Positions 36,503-47,459 of a stretch of DNA of 64,000 nucleotides are shown one piece after another. This stretch comes from Candidatus Babeliaceae bacterium (GTDB taxonomy: Bacteria; Babelota; Babeliae; Babelales; Babelaceae). Every line of letters begins with the position of its first letter. Positions within the stretch are counted from its first letter, which is position 1. The notes beneath the pieces were generated by a model. The model worked only from the letters and a program-made list of their open reading frames with translations. It had not been told where the DNA came from and made no database searches. The stretch covers positions 225,009 through 289,008 of the forward strand of contig SKJC01000002.1 in assembly GCA_007116155.1 (NCBI GenBank). The letters run 5' to 3'. Position numbers and translations under genes: made by a program.

Positions 36503-38056
36503 TTACCCTCGTATTTTTTCTAAATATGATTCAAGTGAGCGGTACAAAATGGCTTCCTGAACATGATTTTTATCAATATATTCAACGCCATCAAGATCAG
36601 CAATTGTTCGAGAAATTTTAAGCAACTTATGATACCCACGCATACTTAATGCAAGCGACTGAAAAGCCTTTTCTATAACTATCTTTGCGGGCTCAGTAAG
36701 AATACAGTAGGTATCTATTTCTTTTTTACTCATCCACGCATTCCACCATAAGCGACCATTAAAGCGCTCTTGCTGTAAGGCAACCGCACGCTCAACACCA
36801 ACTCGTAGATCTTCTGATGTTTTTTCCTGCCGCACCTTTGCTCCTCCTGCAACATCACGATACGTAACCGGCTGAACGGCAACCTGAAGATCAATACGAT
36901 CCAACAATGGACCCGATAACCGTTCCAAATATCTCTTTACTTGCACATCTGTGCAAATACATTTTTTAATCGGATCTCCTCGATAACCACATGGACATGG
37001 GTTAAGCGCAGCAATAAGCAAAAAGGAAGCCGGGAATGTTATACTCTGTTGCGCTCGCGCAATAGAAATCTCCTTGCTCTCTAGGGGCTGTCGCAATAAT
37101 TCAATTACTGAACGACGAAATTCAACAAACTCGTCTAAAAAAAGAACTCCATGATGAGCCAAGCTAATTTCACCCGGTTGCGGAAAGGAACCCCCACCAA
37201 CCAATCCTGCTGCGGAAATAGTATGATGTGGTGAACGAAATGATCGCTGACAAATAAATGATTCTGAACCTAATTTTCCACTCACTGAAAAAACAGTACT
37301 AACATCAAGCATCTCTTCAAACGACATCCGCGGCATAATACTCGCAAGTCGCTGAGCCAACATCGTCTTGCCAGATCCTGGAGAGCCGATAAATAAAATA
37401 TTATGTCTTCCTGCTGCCGCTATTTGCAGTGCTCGTTTTGCTTGATTTTGACCAACAACATCAGCATAATCTAACAATTCACCAATGCGAGACTCTTCCT
37501 GGGATAAAGAAGAAACAGTTTGAGCAACAGTTCGATCGCCTCGAATATGAGCAACAAGCTCAGTAATATGAGCAAAACCAAAAACCTCAAGATCTTTAAC
37601 ATAGGCTGCCTCAGCCGCATTAGCTTGCGGCACCATCAAACGACGAATACCCCGCTTATGAGCACCGCGAGCGATCGGCAGCATACCCCTGATTGGTCTA
37701 ATAGAGCCATCTAGTGACAATTCACCAACAAACAACGTCTCCGCCAAAAAAGCTGCCGCTATAGGAACTTCATGCGCCGCATGCAGCACTCCAAGTGCAA
37801 TTGGTAAGTCAAAAAGAGCACCTTCCTTTTTTACATCGGCGGGAGCTAAGTTAACCGTTATTTTGCGCTCAGGTAAACGAATGCCACAATTTTTTAAGGC
37901 AGTAATAATTCGCTGACGACTCTCTTTAATAGCAACATCAGGAAGTCCTACAATATTAAACTGTAAAAGCCCCATCGAAAGATCAACTTCAACATCAATC
38001 AAGCAAGCATCAATTCCAATTGTTGTTGCAGAAAGAATACGTGTTTGCATAAGCAT
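36503..38056 (-). CDS. comM: ComM/YifB-type Mg-chelatase-like AAA+ ATPase
   Basis: 517 residues. An N-terminal Lon-like domain (NIVGLPDVAIKESRQRI) precedes a magnesium-chelatase-type AAA+ module with Walker A GSPGSGKT and Walker B FLDEFVEF, plus a zinc-finger-like NPCPCGYRGDP loop. ComM is a hexameric helicase promoting branch migration during natural transformation. I use ATG 38056 with AGG upstream; ATG 38050 and 38074 are in-frame alternatives. Same strand as acpS. With the type II secretion pseudopilins here, DNA uptake is possible but not shown. Confidence 0.92.
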   Translation of the reverse strand: MLMQTRILSATTIGIDACLIDVEVDLSMGLLQFNIVGLPDVAIKESRQRIITALKNCGIRLPERKITVNLAPADVKKEGALFDLPIALGVLHAAHEVPIAAAFLAETLFVGELSLDGSIRPIRGMLPIARGAHKRGIRRLMVPQANAAEAAYVKDLEVFGFAHITELVAHIRGDRTVAQTVSSLSQEESRIGELLDYADVVGQNQAKRALQIAAAGRHNILFIGSPGSGKTMLAQRLASIMPRMSFEEMLDVSTVFSVSGKLGSESFICQRSFRSPHHTISAAGLVGGGSFPQPGEISLAHHGVLFLDEFVEFRRSVIELLRQPLESKEISIARAQQSITFPASFLLIAALNPCPCGYRGDPIKKCICTDVQVKRYLERLSGPLLDRIDLQVAVQPVTYRDVAGGAKVRQEKTSEDLRVGVERAVALQQERFNGRLWWNAWMSKKEIDTYCILTEPAKIVIEKAFQSLALSMRGYHKLLKISRTIADLDGVEYIDKNHVQEAILYRSLESYLEKIRG

Positions 38057-38136
38057 CCCAAAACCTATTATCATTATTTTGTATATCTAAAAGTATAGCA
38101 GATATACCGCGAAGGCCCCAACTACCTATCCTACAA

Positions 38137-38164
38137 TTGCCAAAAAAATACAATCTGATATAAT
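38137..38164 (+). promoter_or_regulatory. Predicted promoter for exported HEXXH protein gene
   Basis: TTGCCA at 38137-38142, a 16-base spacer and a perfect TATAAT at 38159-38164, about 34 bases before ATG 38198. Confidence 0.55.
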
Positions 38165-38197
38165 TATTATTAATAATACTCATGGGGGAACATTATT

Positions 38198-39124
38198 ATG
38201 ATACGTACAATCTGTCTTAATCTAACCATTTTACTATTTTTATTACCATGCCCACTCACAATCCAATCTCGCATAGTACAACCATCAATCGAGGCTAGTA
38301 ACATACTAAAAGTACAGAATGCTCAAATACAAAAACAAGACGACCCTAAGACTGAAACTGGTGAAAGCAATAAGCTAAAACGCCAAAAATACTCCCTCAT
38401 AAGAAAAATTCTTTCTTATTTCAAAAAAATCAGCGAACAAAACAAAGACAGACTAAAAAAATATACCGAGGTTCTACAAAATTATTCACCATCTCCAAAG
38501 CAAATTATTAACGGTTTAGGCAAAATCTCCGACGCGTATGTAAGCTCTTTTTTACTTGTACCTCGAGAAAGTTTTTCACAGGAACTGCAAATACAAAAAA
38601 TTATAAAAAGAATGGTTGTCGGTGGTACAACACAAACTATAGCAACCTTTGCCCATGAAACGGCTCATGCCCTCGTAGCACTTTGGCAAGGGGCCCCAAG
38701 AGTTGAAGTATTCATAGGAGATCCAACAAAACCTATACTTGCAACCGCTCGCATCGGCCCTTGTATCTATGCGCTTACAAAAGAAATCCCTCCAAACCAA
38801 GGACGCTCAGTATTCTATTGGCCCCATAATAAAAAGCAGACAGCACTACAAAAACTCTCTCGTAAAATGGCCGGAGGTATTGGTGGTCTCACAGGATTAG
38901 CAATATTGGTATTTATAAAAGAACTCTACAGCACAAACAATACTGAAAATCCATCGCTTAAAAAGAAAATTTTTAACGCAACATTAAAAGCCCTAAAACC
39001 AAAAATCTGGGATATCAATACCATTGATCAAATCTACCAAATGACTTCACCAGAGCAAGGTTACGATGGAGCAGAACTTTGGAAGTTTTTGCGTCAATTA
39101 CGCTGTAATCAAAAACCTAAATAA
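38198..39124 (+). CDS. Exported HEXXH protein, putative M50-like metallopeptidase
   Basis: 308 residues. A signal peptide or anchor (about 1-24) is followed by a basic helical region (about 60-100) and then FAHETAHALVALWQG, an HEXXH zinc motif with H153, E154 and H157. The context resembles the HELGHALVALLLG segment of M50 site-2-type proteases. A later glycine-rich hydrophobic stretch (AGGIGGLTGLAILVFI, about 225-240) may be membrane-embedded. The third zinc ligand is not identifiable. GGGGGAAC lies before ATG 38198. The end overlaps the convergent holA-like gene by 27 bases. Confidence 0.6.
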   Translation: MIRTICLNLTILLFLLPCPLTIQSRIVQPSIEASNILKVQNAQIQKQDDPKTETGESNKLKRQKYSLIRKILSYFKKISEQNKDRLKKYTEVLQNYSPSPKQIINGLGKISDAYVSSFLLVPRESFSQELQIQKIIKRMVVGGTTQTIATFAHETAHALVALWQGAPRVEVFIGDPTKPILATARIGPCIYALTKEIPPNQGRSVFYWPHNKKQTALQKLSRKMAGGIGGLTGLAILVFIKELYSTNNTENPSLKKKIFNATLKALKPKIWDINTIDQIYQMTSPEQGYDGAELWKFLRQLRCNQKPK

Positions 39125-40042
39125 AATATACTCAAGTCGCTCTAAAGCGCTTCCGCCATTCTTATACTCCCAATCAAGAAGATAGATCTGTGTATGAGCG
39201 ATAACTAAATTACGCGCCGCATGAGTTCTCCAGGAGCTCTTGCTAAATGAAAAAGGAAGACGATTATTCATCTGACGCTCTAATCCAACACCCTTGTGCG
39301 AAACAACATATAAAGACTGCCAGAGAAGATCCGAGTAAAAAGATGTCCAATATTCTACTGGATACATTCGCCTCATAGTTCCCCAAAGCATACCGAACCT
39401 CTTTACATCGCGACTAAGCCAATACTCTGCCAAAGAAAAAAGAGAAACCTCAGGCGTAATTACCCGTGCTACATACGGCGCAAGTACGGAAGAAGAAATT
39501 CCTGCAGCACTCAAGCAAAATTGCGCAATAACACCAAAATCCACAAGACGAACTGGTTTTTTCGGAAAATAATCGCAAAAACACTGCTTTGCCTGTCGCC
39601 CTAAAAATCGCTCCAAAAAAAATCCAAAACGGTCCCATTCCAGACGCTCTTCGAGTGCAACAATAAAAGATGCAAGCTCAAATGACCATGCCTGACTACT
39701 ACCGACTATGATCAAATGATCCCCAGAATAGGAAGAGAAAAAAAGCTCCAAGAACTTACGATCCTGCGCAGAAAAAATAGAAATATCCGGAATCACATAG
39801 AGATATGCCGAACCCAAAAAAGACATAGAAAGTGCCGAAACTATATCCGAACAACTATTCCCGGCCAAGATGGACAACGGCAAACCTACCTGCTTGGAAA
39901 TATACTGCGCTAGATACTGCAAAAAGGAAACCGGGTAGTCCCTTGCTGCCGTAACAACAACTTGACCACCCGTAACCTTCTTTGAATCTATAAGCGCAAC
40001 AAATTCCTTAATATTCGTTTTGAAATGAGGAGCCTGAGGCAT
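39098..40042 (-). CDS. holA: Probable DNA polymerase III delta subunit
   Basis: 314 residues, usual length about 340. The delta subunit opens the sliding clamp during loading. Similarity is weak: there is an AAA-like N-terminal region without a P-loop (as expected for delta), and the C-terminal third has the family's pattern of SLAEYWLSRDVKRFGMLWGT, then a helical region and LLDWEYKNGGSALERLEYIL, comparable to the D-x-x-x-K-x-G end motif of HolA. Start ATG 40042 overlaps rph by 35 bases. Alternative: an unrelated AAA-derived protein. Confidence 0.6.
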   Translation of the reverse strand: MPQAPHFKTNIKEFVALIDSKKVTGGQVVVTAARDYPVSFLQYLAQYISKQVGLPLSILAGNSCSDIVSALSMSFLGSAYLYVIPDISIFSAQDRKFLELFFSSYSGDHLIIVGSSQAWSFELASFIVALEERLEWDRFGFFLERFLGRQAKQCFCDYFPKKPVRLVDFGVIAQFCLSAAGISSSVLAPYVARVITPEVSLFSLAEYWLSRDVKRFGMLWGTMRRMYPVEYWTSFYSDLLWQSLYVVSHKGVGLERQMNNRLPFSFSKSSWRTHAARNLVIAHTQIYLLDWEYKNGGSALERLEYILFRFLITA

Positions 40043-40850
40043 GATTACCTATAAATCCATATTCATTTTTGCTGGCAAATCCATTGGAATAACGACCAAG
40101 ATCACGTGGTTGATAGCCGTTCATATCATAAAATTCAAAGAGATCTTGAGCTCCCTTGAGCGCTGCAGTGCGAGCCAGCTCAAAAGAATCCCATGCAACA
40201 GGTTGTCGCTCAGACGTTCCCTGCATCTCCACAAGACCACCAGAGCGTGTTAGCACAAAGTTAAAATCAGCATCAATAGCACTATCTTCTGCAAAATCCA
40301 TATCCAAAAGAATAGATTCGCCATTAACCCCTACTGAAATCGCAGCCAGATCGTCTCGAATAAACGAAGAAGAAATCATGCCACGAAGCTTCCAATTTAA
40401 TTCAGCAGCACGCAAAGCCAGAAAGGCACCCGTAATACACGCGGTTCTTGTACCACCATCAGCCTGCAAAACATCACAATCAATAAATACCGTCTGCTCA
40501 CCAAACGCCTGGAGATCAACAACCGATCTCAACGTTCGACCAATCAGACGAGATATTTCAATCGTGCGACCATTTCGCTTATTGGAGGTGACCTCTCGAA
40601 CCGTACGTATAGGCGTCGAAACAGGAAGCAATGCATACTCTGCAGTTAACCAACCACGACGCTTCCCTCGCAAAAAATGAGGAACACCACTTTGTAATGT
40701 AACTGCACAAAGAACACGCGTACGACCAAGCTCAAACAAAACAGAACCTGCTGCATACTCGCAAACATCATACGTTACCTTTAACGGTCTTAGATCTTCA
40801 CTTGATCTTCCACCAGCACGCATCTTAGAACACATGATATTTTTTTCCAT
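40008..40850 (-). CDS. rph: Ribonuclease PH
   Basis: 280 residues from ATG 40850, chosen for the GGAAG site upstream; an earlier in-frame ATG (40874) overlaps pnp. A phosphorolytic exoribonuclease trimming tRNA 3' ends. Typical motifs are GRSSEDLRPLKVTYDV at the start, RGWLTAEYALLP, CDVLQADGGTRTACITGA and MDFAEDSAIDADFNFV, which carries the metal-site aspartates. The C-terminal tail past residue 250 is longer than usual. It follows pnp by 20 bases, so the two phosphorolytic RNases are probably co-transcribed. Confidence 0.95.
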   Translation of the reverse strand: MEKNIMCSKMRAGGRSSEDLRPLKVTYDVCEYAAGSVLFELGRTRVLCAVTLQSGVPHFLRGKRRGWLTAEYALLPVSTPIRTVREVTSNKRNGRTIEISRLIGRTLRSVVDLQAFGEQTVFIDCDVLQADGGTRTACITGAFLALRAAELNWKLRGMISSSFIRDDLAAISVGVNGESILLDMDFAEDSAIDADFNFVLTRSGGLVEMQGTSERQPVAWDSFELARTAALKGAQDLFEFYDMNGYQPRDLGRYSNGFASKNEYGFIGNHASGSSFQNEY

Positions 40851-40870
40851 TATCACTCTTCCAACCGGAC

Positions 40871-42949
40871 TCATTCAACAATTTTAAGACGGATGCGCCC
40901 GTTAGATTTATCATAATCTAGAACGTCAACTACTACCGCCTCTCCCTCTTTAAAACGCGTTAACAATGTCTGCTGATCTTGACGGGGCACAGTAGAAACG
41001 TGCACCAAGCCATCAACCCCCGGAGCAAGCTCAACAAAAAGCCCAAACTCTGCTGATCGACGAACTATCCCTGGATAACGGCTACCGGCTTCAATTTGAC
41101 CAGAAATGATCTTAACAATTGCAACCGCACGATCTAATAATTCTCCCGGCTTTCCAAAAATTTTAACTGTTCCATCATCTTGAATATCAATGGATGTTCC
41201 CGTCTTTTCTGTAATCTCACGGATAACTTTACCACCAGAGCCAATGACTGCTCCAATTTTTTCTTTTGGTATCTTTACTGAAACAATTTGAGGAACTAAC
41301 GAAGAAACATTTGTATTGGGAGCTGACATCACTTTTTTCATCTCATCCAAAATATGCATACGTCCACGTTTAGCCTGCGCAAGGGCCGACTCAAATACAG
41401 AGCGTCCAAGGCCACCTTTATGCTTGATATCCATCTGTATCGCCGTAATTCCAGCTTCAGTACCAGCAACTTTAAAGTCCATAAACCCAAAAGCATCCTC
41501 AATGCCAGAAATATCAGTAAGAACCCTGAAATCACCTGCACGGTTCATAAGCAATCCCATGGCAACGCCACTAACCATACGCGTAATAGGAACACCTGCC
41601 TGCATGAGAGCCATAGTCGAACTACAGACTGTTGCCATCGAAGATGAACCATCAGATTCGAGAATATCAACCACTATGCGTAATGTATAAGGAAAAACTT
41701 CTTGAGATGGCAACATTGCTTTTAAAGACGAAGCAGCTAAATACCCATGTCCAATATCCCGACGACCAGGTCCACGAGAAGGCCGAGCCTCTCCAACAGA
41801 AAATGAAGGAAAGTTGTAATGCAGCATAAAGGGTTGGCTTTTATCATCCATCAATCCATCAACACGCATCTGGTCCTGGCCTCCGCCCAAAGTAACCATA
41901 GCTAATGCTTGTGTACGACCTCGCGTAAACAACGCAGATCCATGAACGCAGGGTAACAGACCAACTTCTGTTGCAATCGGACGTACTGTCTCGAATGAAC
42001 GCCCATCAACACGAACTGATTTTTCGAAGATTAATTCATTTAACTCTTCTTTGAGAATCTTATCAAAAACATATTCAATAATACCTGCACCCATAAGCTC
42101 TGGAGCTATATCATCAACATTTATTGCATAAAATTCTTGAATTAAGTTTTTTTGATTTTCTCCACGCAACACTTTATCTGCAACAAAAACACGCTCTACA
42201 CGATCTTTTGTTAAAAATTGTCGTGCGCGCTCAGACCAAAAATCACACCTAAAGGTATCATTAACAGAACGATCTTGAACACCCCAATCACGCTTAATAT
42301 CAAGCTGCCACTGTACCTGTTTTTTAACATACTCATGCGCCTTAAAGAACAGATCAACAACCTCTTCTTCGGATAACTCAGCAAAACTGCCCTCAACCAT
42401 ATTAATACCATCGGCTGTTCCAGCCACAATGAGCCGAATATCAGACCTGGTGACTTGATCGTACGAGGGATTAAAAATCCATTCTCCATCAACGCGCGCA
42501 ACTTCACAAAGCCCTAAAGGGCTTAAAAACGGAACTGGTGAGGTAATTAACGCTAAAGATGAAGCTAATAGCGCTAAGCTCTGAACATTAATGCTATCTC
42601 TATCAGCCGAATAGACTGATGTCGAAACTTGAACTTTATCAAAAAAGTTTTCTGGAAATAGCGGACGCATTGCCCGATCCATCAAGCGCCCCGTGAGGAC
42701 CTCCTGATCACTCGGCTTGCCTTCTCGCTTTAAATACCCCCCAGGAATCTTACCCGCAGCAGAAAATTGCTCACGGTAATCTACCGTTAACGGAAAAAAA
42801 CCCGGGAAATCACGAGTTGTCTCCGAAACAACCGTCGCTAAAACAACTGAAGATCCTTGTTGCAACCAAACAGCCCCCTCAGACTGACAGGCATATTTGC
42901 CAAGAACTGCCGTATAACCAAATTCAGATAACGTATATTTCTTTTCCAT
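40871..42949 (-). CDS. pnp: Polyribonucleotide nucleotidyltransferase (PNPase)
   Basis: 692 residues, standard. Degrades mRNA 3' to 5' using phosphate. Two RNase PH domains, an all-alpha domain between, a KH domain (IGAVIGSGGKVIREITEKTG, about 560-620) and a C-terminal S1 domain. The active-site aspartates, equivalent to E. coli D486 and D492, are in GIEDAFGFMDFKVAG. rpsO is directly upstream, the classical rpsO-pnp pair in which PNPase usually controls its own mRNA. Confidence 0.97.
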   Translation of the reverse strand: MEKKYTLSEFGYTAVLGKYACQSEGAVWLQQGSSVVLATVVSETTRDFPGFFPLTVDYREQFSAAGKIPGGYLKREGKPSDQEVLTGRLMDRAMRPLFPENFFDKVQVSTSVYSADRDSINVQSLALLASSLALITSPVPFLSPLGLCEVARVDGEWIFNPSYDQVTRSDIRLIVAGTADGINMVEGSFAELSEEEVVDLFFKAHEYVKKQVQWQLDIKRDWGVQDRSVNDTFRCDFWSERARQFLTKDRVERVFVADKVLRGENQKNLIQEFYAINVDDIAPELMGAGIIEYVFDKILKEELNELIFEKSVRVDGRSFETVRPIATEVGLLPCVHGSALFTRGRTQALAMVTLGGGQDQMRVDGLMDDKSQPFMLHYNFPSFSVGEARPSRGPGRRDIGHGYLAASSLKAMLPSQEVFPYTLRIVVDILESDGSSSMATVCSSTMALMQAGVPITRMVSGVAMGLLMNRAGDFRVLTDISGIEDAFGFMDFKVAGTEAGITAIQMDIKHKGGLGRSVFESALAQAKRGRMHILDEMKKVMSAPNTNVSSLVPQIVSVKIPKEKIGAVIGSGGKVIREITEKTGTSIDIQDDGTVKIFGKPGELLDRAVAIVKIISGQIEAGSRYPGIVRRSAEFGLFVELAPGVDGLVHVSTVPRQDQQTLLTRFKEGEAVVVDVLDYDKSNGRIRLKIVE

Positions 42950-43001
42950 TTACATTGACCTACTAAAAAAAAACACTTCAATCAACGGCAGCTCCCTCAA
43001 A

Positions 43002-43271
43002 CTACCTCCTCAGACCAAGCTGCTGTATAAGCTGCTCATAGCGAGAAACACTTTTGCGACGCAAATACGCCAACAAACTGCGCCGATGCCCAACCATTTT
43101 CATAAGACCTGTGCGTGAAGCATAATCCTTACGAGCAACTTTAAAATGATTGTTTAAACTATTAATACGATCCGTTAGCAAGGCTACTTGTACTTCAACA
43201 GAACCTGTATCGCTCTCATGGCGCTTAAAGTTTTGTACTACTTGTCCCTTGTTATCGCCAGCATTTGTCAT
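43002..43271 (-). CDS. rpsO: 30S ribosomal protein S15
   Basis: 89 residues, standard. Binds 16S rRNA early in small-subunit assembly. Contains [15 protein letters not shown] and the [17 protein letters not shown] segment of the family. GAGG precedes ATG 43271. It lies between tRNA-Val and pnp on the same strand. Confidence 0.97.
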   Translation of the reverse strand: MTNAGDNKGQVVQNFKRHESDTGSVEVQVALLTDRINSLNNHFKVARKDYASRTGLMKMVGHRRSLLAYLRRKSVSRYEQLIQQLGLRR

Positions 43272-43315
43272 GAAAAAACCTCATGCAATTTATTTAAAAC
43301 ATGCGCTCTGTGTTT

Positions 43316-43390
43316 TGGTAGGCACGAGCGGGATTGAACCGCTGACCCCTGCTACGTCAAAGCAGTGCTCTACCACTGAGCTACGCGCCT
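43316..43390 (-). tRNA. tRNA-Val (GAC)
   Basis: 75 bases with encoded CCA. Anticodon loop TTGACGT (GAC); D stem GCTC/GAGC, T loop TTCAATC, acceptor A1-T72 with one G-T pair. It sits between rpoC and rpsO on the same strand. Confidence 0.93.
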
Positions 43391-43409
43391 ACAAACACAT
43401 TTCAATTAT

Positions 43410-46400
43410 CTATTCACCAATGGTTCGCTGTCTAAAGCTTTCAATTCCTGTACCAGCCGGTATCAGCTTACCTATGATTACGTTTTCTTTCAACCCATAC
43501 AAATAGTCGTTTTGACCATTAATTGCAGCCTCGGCCAAAATTCTCGTCGTCTCTTGGAACGATGCAGCAGAAATAAAGCTTTCAGTACCAAGCGAAGCTA
43601 ATGTTATACCCATCAATATTGGCTGCACAACCGCTGGCTTTTTACCTTCCGCAATTAATGCTTCATTTACTGAACGCACATGTGCCTGTTCAACACGATC
43701 CCCAATAAGGAAATCCGTGTTTCCTGGATCCATAACGCGAACCTTCCGCAACATTTGACGGACAATTAACTCAACGTGACGATCATTAATATCGACACCC
43801 TGTAAACGATATATACTTTGGATTTGATCAACCAAGTGCCGCTGCAAGGCAGCCGGGCCCATAATTCGCAAAATATCATGCAAAATAGCAGATCCCGAAG
43901 TAAGGGAATCCCCAGCTCGTACACGATCACCGTCTGCAACGTTCAGCTGGGTACCGCGAGGAATAAGATACTCTACACGCTCACCCTGAGTTGTCTCCAC
44001 AAATACCTTGCGAGAACCTCGGTGTATACCGCCAATGGTAATCTGACCATCTACCTCAGTAATAACAGCCGGATCTTTTGGCATTCGTGCCTCAAAAAGC
44101 TCAGCGATACGAGGCAAGCCACCAGTAATATCTTTTGTTCGAGATGCTTCACGAGGAATACGAACCAACACATCCCCGGCTTTGACTGTTTCACCGTCTT
44201 CAACGCTCAAATAACCTCCAGCTGGCAAGAAGTATTGGGTTAACTCCTCACCATCTAACGTCAAAAGCGCCAATGCAGGTTGATATTTATCACCGCGAAC
44301 ATCAAGAATAATCTTACTTGAACGTCCAGTACTCTCATCATACATATCACGAATCGTTACGTTTGGCTGCAAATCAACATAGCGAACAGCTCCTTCAAAC
44401 TCAGTTAAAATAACCTTGTTCGAGCTATCCCACTCAACTAATTTATCTCCCGCAGCAACACGTTGCCCATCCTGGACAAGCAAAACTGATCCATATTCAA
44501 CAGAGTGTTTTTGCAACTCTCGACCATCATCAGAAACAATGACTAACTTAGCTCGTCGGCTCAGAACGCGCACCTGACCCTGCTGATTTACAACAGTTCT
44601 CATCCCGCGCAACTCAACAAGACCTTCATGTTTTGCAACAAAAGAAGAACTTTCGGCCAAACTTGCCGTACCACCAATATGGAAAGTTCTCATCGTTAAC
44701 TGCGTACCAGGCTCACCAATCGATTGCGCTGCAATAATACCAACAGTTGAACCAACATCAACAAGATTCCCCGTTGAAAGATCCATCCCATAACAAGCAG
44801 CACAAACGCCCCGTTTAGCCTGGCAAGAGAGAACAGATCGAACGGCCATTTTAGAAACTGCAGAATCTTTGATTCGCTTTACATCTTGCGCTGCTATAAT
44901 AGCACCCTGCGCAAGAATAAGCTCACCAGAAATCGGATCACGCACATCTTCTGCGCAAACACGACCAAGGACACGATCACCTAAGTGAGCAATCACATCA
45001 CCCGCTTCTTGAAGATCCTCAATAGTAACATATCCAAATGAATGACAATCATGCATCGTGATGATTACATCATGCGCAGCGTCAATCAAGCGACGCGTCA
45101 AATAACCAGAGTTTGCAGTCTTAAGAGCCGTATCAGCTTGACCCTTACGAGCACCAGATGTCGAAATGAAATATTCAAAAACGCTCAAGCCTTCTTTAAA
45201 GTTAGACATAACCGGCGTTTCCATAATCTCACCAGACGGCTTAGCCATAAGGCCACGCATACCAGCTAACTGCTTAAACTGATCAAGAGAACCACGAGCT
45301 TGAGACTCAACCATCATGAAAACAGAATTGTACTCTTTAAAGTCTTTGTCCTTATTCTGAAAAGCAAGCTTATCATAGCTTCTTAAGCCATCAAGCATCT
45401 TATCCGCAACATCACGGGTAGCCTTATCCCACAAGCTAACAATCCTATTGTATCGCTCTGTTGAGTTAATAGCACCGTCGAGATACAGCGAATCAATTTT
45501 TTGTACAGCTTTTTCAGTTTTTTGCAATATCGCTGCTTTTTCTTCAGGAACAGCTAATTGGTCAATAGTAAAGGAAATACCACTGATAGTTGCATAATAA
45601 AAACCAAGTTTTTTCACCTTGTCTAGGGTTTCTGCTGTCGCTTTTTTACCAAATTGATAGTAAATCAATTCAATAATCTTCTGTAAATCACGCCGAGCAA
45701 GTACTTTATTAACCCATTCAAAACGCGAACCTTTCGGTAAAGCATCAAACAAGATAACCCGACCAGTTGTAGTTTCTACAATTTTTCCATCATCGAGGCG
45801 TATTTTAATTCGTGCATGCAAATCAATCCCACCACACTGATGAGCCGTAAGCACATGCGCTACAGAGCTGAAAACTAACCCCTCACCCTTAGAAAAATTG
45901 CGAGCCTTAGTTAAATAATAAATACCAAGAACCATGTCTTTTGAAGGTGTCGCAATTGGCTTACCATTGGCTGGAGACAACAGGTTATCACCTGTCATCA
46001 TCAACTTATCAGCCTCTTTACGTGCCATGGTACTCAAAGGAACATGGACAGCCATCTGATCACCGTCAAAGTCAGCATTATACGCGGTACAAACCAACGG
46101 ATGAATCTTAATGGCTTTCCCGTCAACTAGCGTCGGATAAAATGCTTGAATACCAAGACGATGCAATGTTGGAGCACGGTTAAGAAGAACAGGATAGCCT
46201 TTAACAACAGCTTCCAGGGCGTCCCAAACCTCAGGAACAGCTTCTTCAACCATACGCTTTGCTACACGTAAATTCGCAGCCTGCTCACGCATAAGCAATT
46301 CAGCAAAAACATGCGACTTAAACAACTCCAAAGCCATAAGTTTAGGAATCCCGCACTGATTCATTTTCAATTCAGGATCAACAACAATCACAGAACGACC

Positions 46401-47459
46401 CGAATAGTCAACGCGCTTACCAAGCAAGTTTTGACGGAATCGCCCCTGTTTACCGCGCAACATCTCGCTCAGCGACTTAAGCGGCCGCTTATTCGTACCA
46501 CGAACCGGCTGACCACGACGTCCATTGTCAATCAACGCATCGACTGACTCTTGGAGCATCCGCTTTTCGTTTTTAATAATGACAGACGGAGCATCAATTT
46601 CAATAAGACGCTGAAGTCGTATATTTCTATTTAGTACTCGACGATATAACTCGTTTAAATCAGAACTCGCGAAACGACCACCCTCAAGAGGAACCAATGG
46701 ACGAAGATCTGGCGGCAAAACAGGCAACACTGATAAAACCATCCACTCTGGACGTAAATTACCCTGTAAAAACCCTGAAAGCACCTTCACACGACGCATG
46801 ATTTTATGACGCGCAGTAATTGAATTATTTTTGGAATAATCAAGTTGCAATTGCTCAATTTCAAGTTTCAAATCGATACCTGACAAAGCCTGTCGAATCG
46901 CCTCAGCACCTATTTCAACACGAAACTCAGTATCTTCAGGGTGTAATGAACGATAGGTATCAACATCAACAGCCGACAACAACGCCTTGCGAGCATACGG
47001 AGAACGACCCTGATTAATAACCATATACATGTCAAAATAGACAACGCGCTCAATATCCTTAACAGGTGCATCCAGCACCAAGCTTAAATAGCTCGGTATG
47101 CCCTTCAGATACCAGATGTGACAAACTGGCGAAACAAGTGCAACATGCCCCATGCGCTCACGCCGAACACGGGATTCAATAACATCGACACCACACTTTT
47201 CGCACGTTACGCCACGATGTTTCATACGTTTGTATTTTCCGCACGTACATTCCCAATCCTTCACAGGACCAAAAATGCGCGCACAAAATAAGCCATCACG
47301 CTCAGGCTTTAACGTTCGATAGTTGATCGTCTCTATTTTCTTTACTTCACCATAAGAGAGCGAAAGAATTTTTTCCGGCGATGCGAGCCCGATACGGATC
47401 GCATTAAATTGATCCGTTTTTACATATTCTCTAAAGCGCTCAAGCATTCGATTACTCAC
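43410..47459 (-). CDS. rpoC: RNA polymerase beta' subunit
   Basis: 1349 residues. Contains the N-terminal zinc ribbon ([13 protein letters not shown] then CEKC), the catalytic NADFDGDQM magnesium motif, the bridge-helix region and the trigger loop, and the second zinc site ([13 protein letters not shown]). The start is GTG 47459: AAGGAGG lies six bases upstream, while ATG 47465 touches that site and ATG 47447 is 18 bases away. The start overlaps the rpoB stop by eight bases (GTGAGTAA), so translation is coupled. Confidence 0.97.
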   Translation of the reverse strand: MSNRMLERFREYVKTDQFNAIRIGLASPEKILSLSYGEVKKIETINYRTLKPERDGLFCARIFGPVKDWECTCGKYKRMKHRGVTCEKCGVDVIESRVRRERMGHVALVSPVCHIWYLKGIPSYLSLVLDAPVKDIERVVYFDMYMVINQGRSPYARKALLSAVDVDTYRSLHPEDTEFRVEIGAEAIRQALSGIDLKLEIEQLQLDYSKNNSITARHKIMRRVKVLSGFLQGNLRPEWMVLSVLPVLPPDLRPLVPLEGGRFASSDLNELYRRVLNRNIRLQRLIEIDAPSVIIKNEKRMLQESVDALIDNGRRGQPVRGTNKRPLKSLSEMLRGKQGRFRQNLLGKRVDYSGRSVIVVDPELKMNQCGIPKLMALELFKSHVFAELLMREQAANLRVAKRMVEEAVPEVWDALEAVVKGYPVLLNRAPTLHRLGIQAFYPTLVDGKAIKIHPLVCTAYNADFDGDQMAVHVPLSTMARKEADKLMMTGDNLLSPANGKPIATPSKDMVLGIYYLTKARNFSKGEGLVFSSVAHVLTAHQCGGIDLHARIKIRLDDGKIVETTTGRVILFDALPKGSRFEWVNKVLARRDLQKIIELIYYQFGKKATAETLDKVKKLGFYYATISGISFTIDQLAVPEEKAAILQKTEKAVQKIDSLYLDGAINSTERYNRIVSLWDKATRDVADKMLDGLRSYDKLAFQNKDKDFKEYNSVFMMVESQARGSLDQFKQLAGMRGLMAKPSGEIMETPVMSNFKEGLSVFEYFISTSGARKGQADTALKTANSGYLTRRLIDAAHDVIITMHDCHSFGYVTIEDLQEAGDVIAHLGDRVLGRVCAEDVRDPISGELILAQGAIIAAQDVKRIKDSAVSKMAVRSVLSCQAKRGVCAACYGMDLSTGNLVDVGSTVGIIAAQSIGEPGTQLTMRTFHIGGTASLAESSSFVAKHEGLVELRGMRTVVNQQGQVRVLSRRAKLVIVSDDGRELQKHSVEYGSVLLVQDGQRVAAGDKLVEWDSSNKVILTEFEGAVRYVDLQPNVTIRDMYDESTGRSSKIILDVRGDKYQPALALLTLDGEELTQYFLPAGGYLSVEDGETVKAGDVLVRIPREASRTKDITGGLPRIAELFEARMPKDPAVITEVDGQITIGGIHRGSRKVFVETTQGERVEYLIPRGTQLNVADGDRVRAGDSLTSGSAILHDILRIMGPAALQRHLVDQIQSIYRLQGVDINDRHVELIVRQMLRKVRVMDPGNTDFLIGDRVEQAHVRSVNEALIAEGKKPAVVQPILMGITLASLGTESFISAASFQETTRILAEAAINGQNDYLYGLKENVIIGKLIPAGTGIESFRQRTIGE

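Noticed and set aside
40156..40680. 174-codon plus-strand frame inside rph
   Set aside because: Antisense of RNase PH, which carries all family motifs.
43150..43506. Plus-strand open frame with GIEPLTPATSKQCS-like sequence
   Set aside because: It is the antisense of tRNA-Val and rpsO/rpoC ends; this peptide pattern is a well-known false gene product of tRNA antisense strands.
43818..44243. 141-codon plus-strand frame inside rpoC
   Set aside because: Antisense of conserved beta' sequence.
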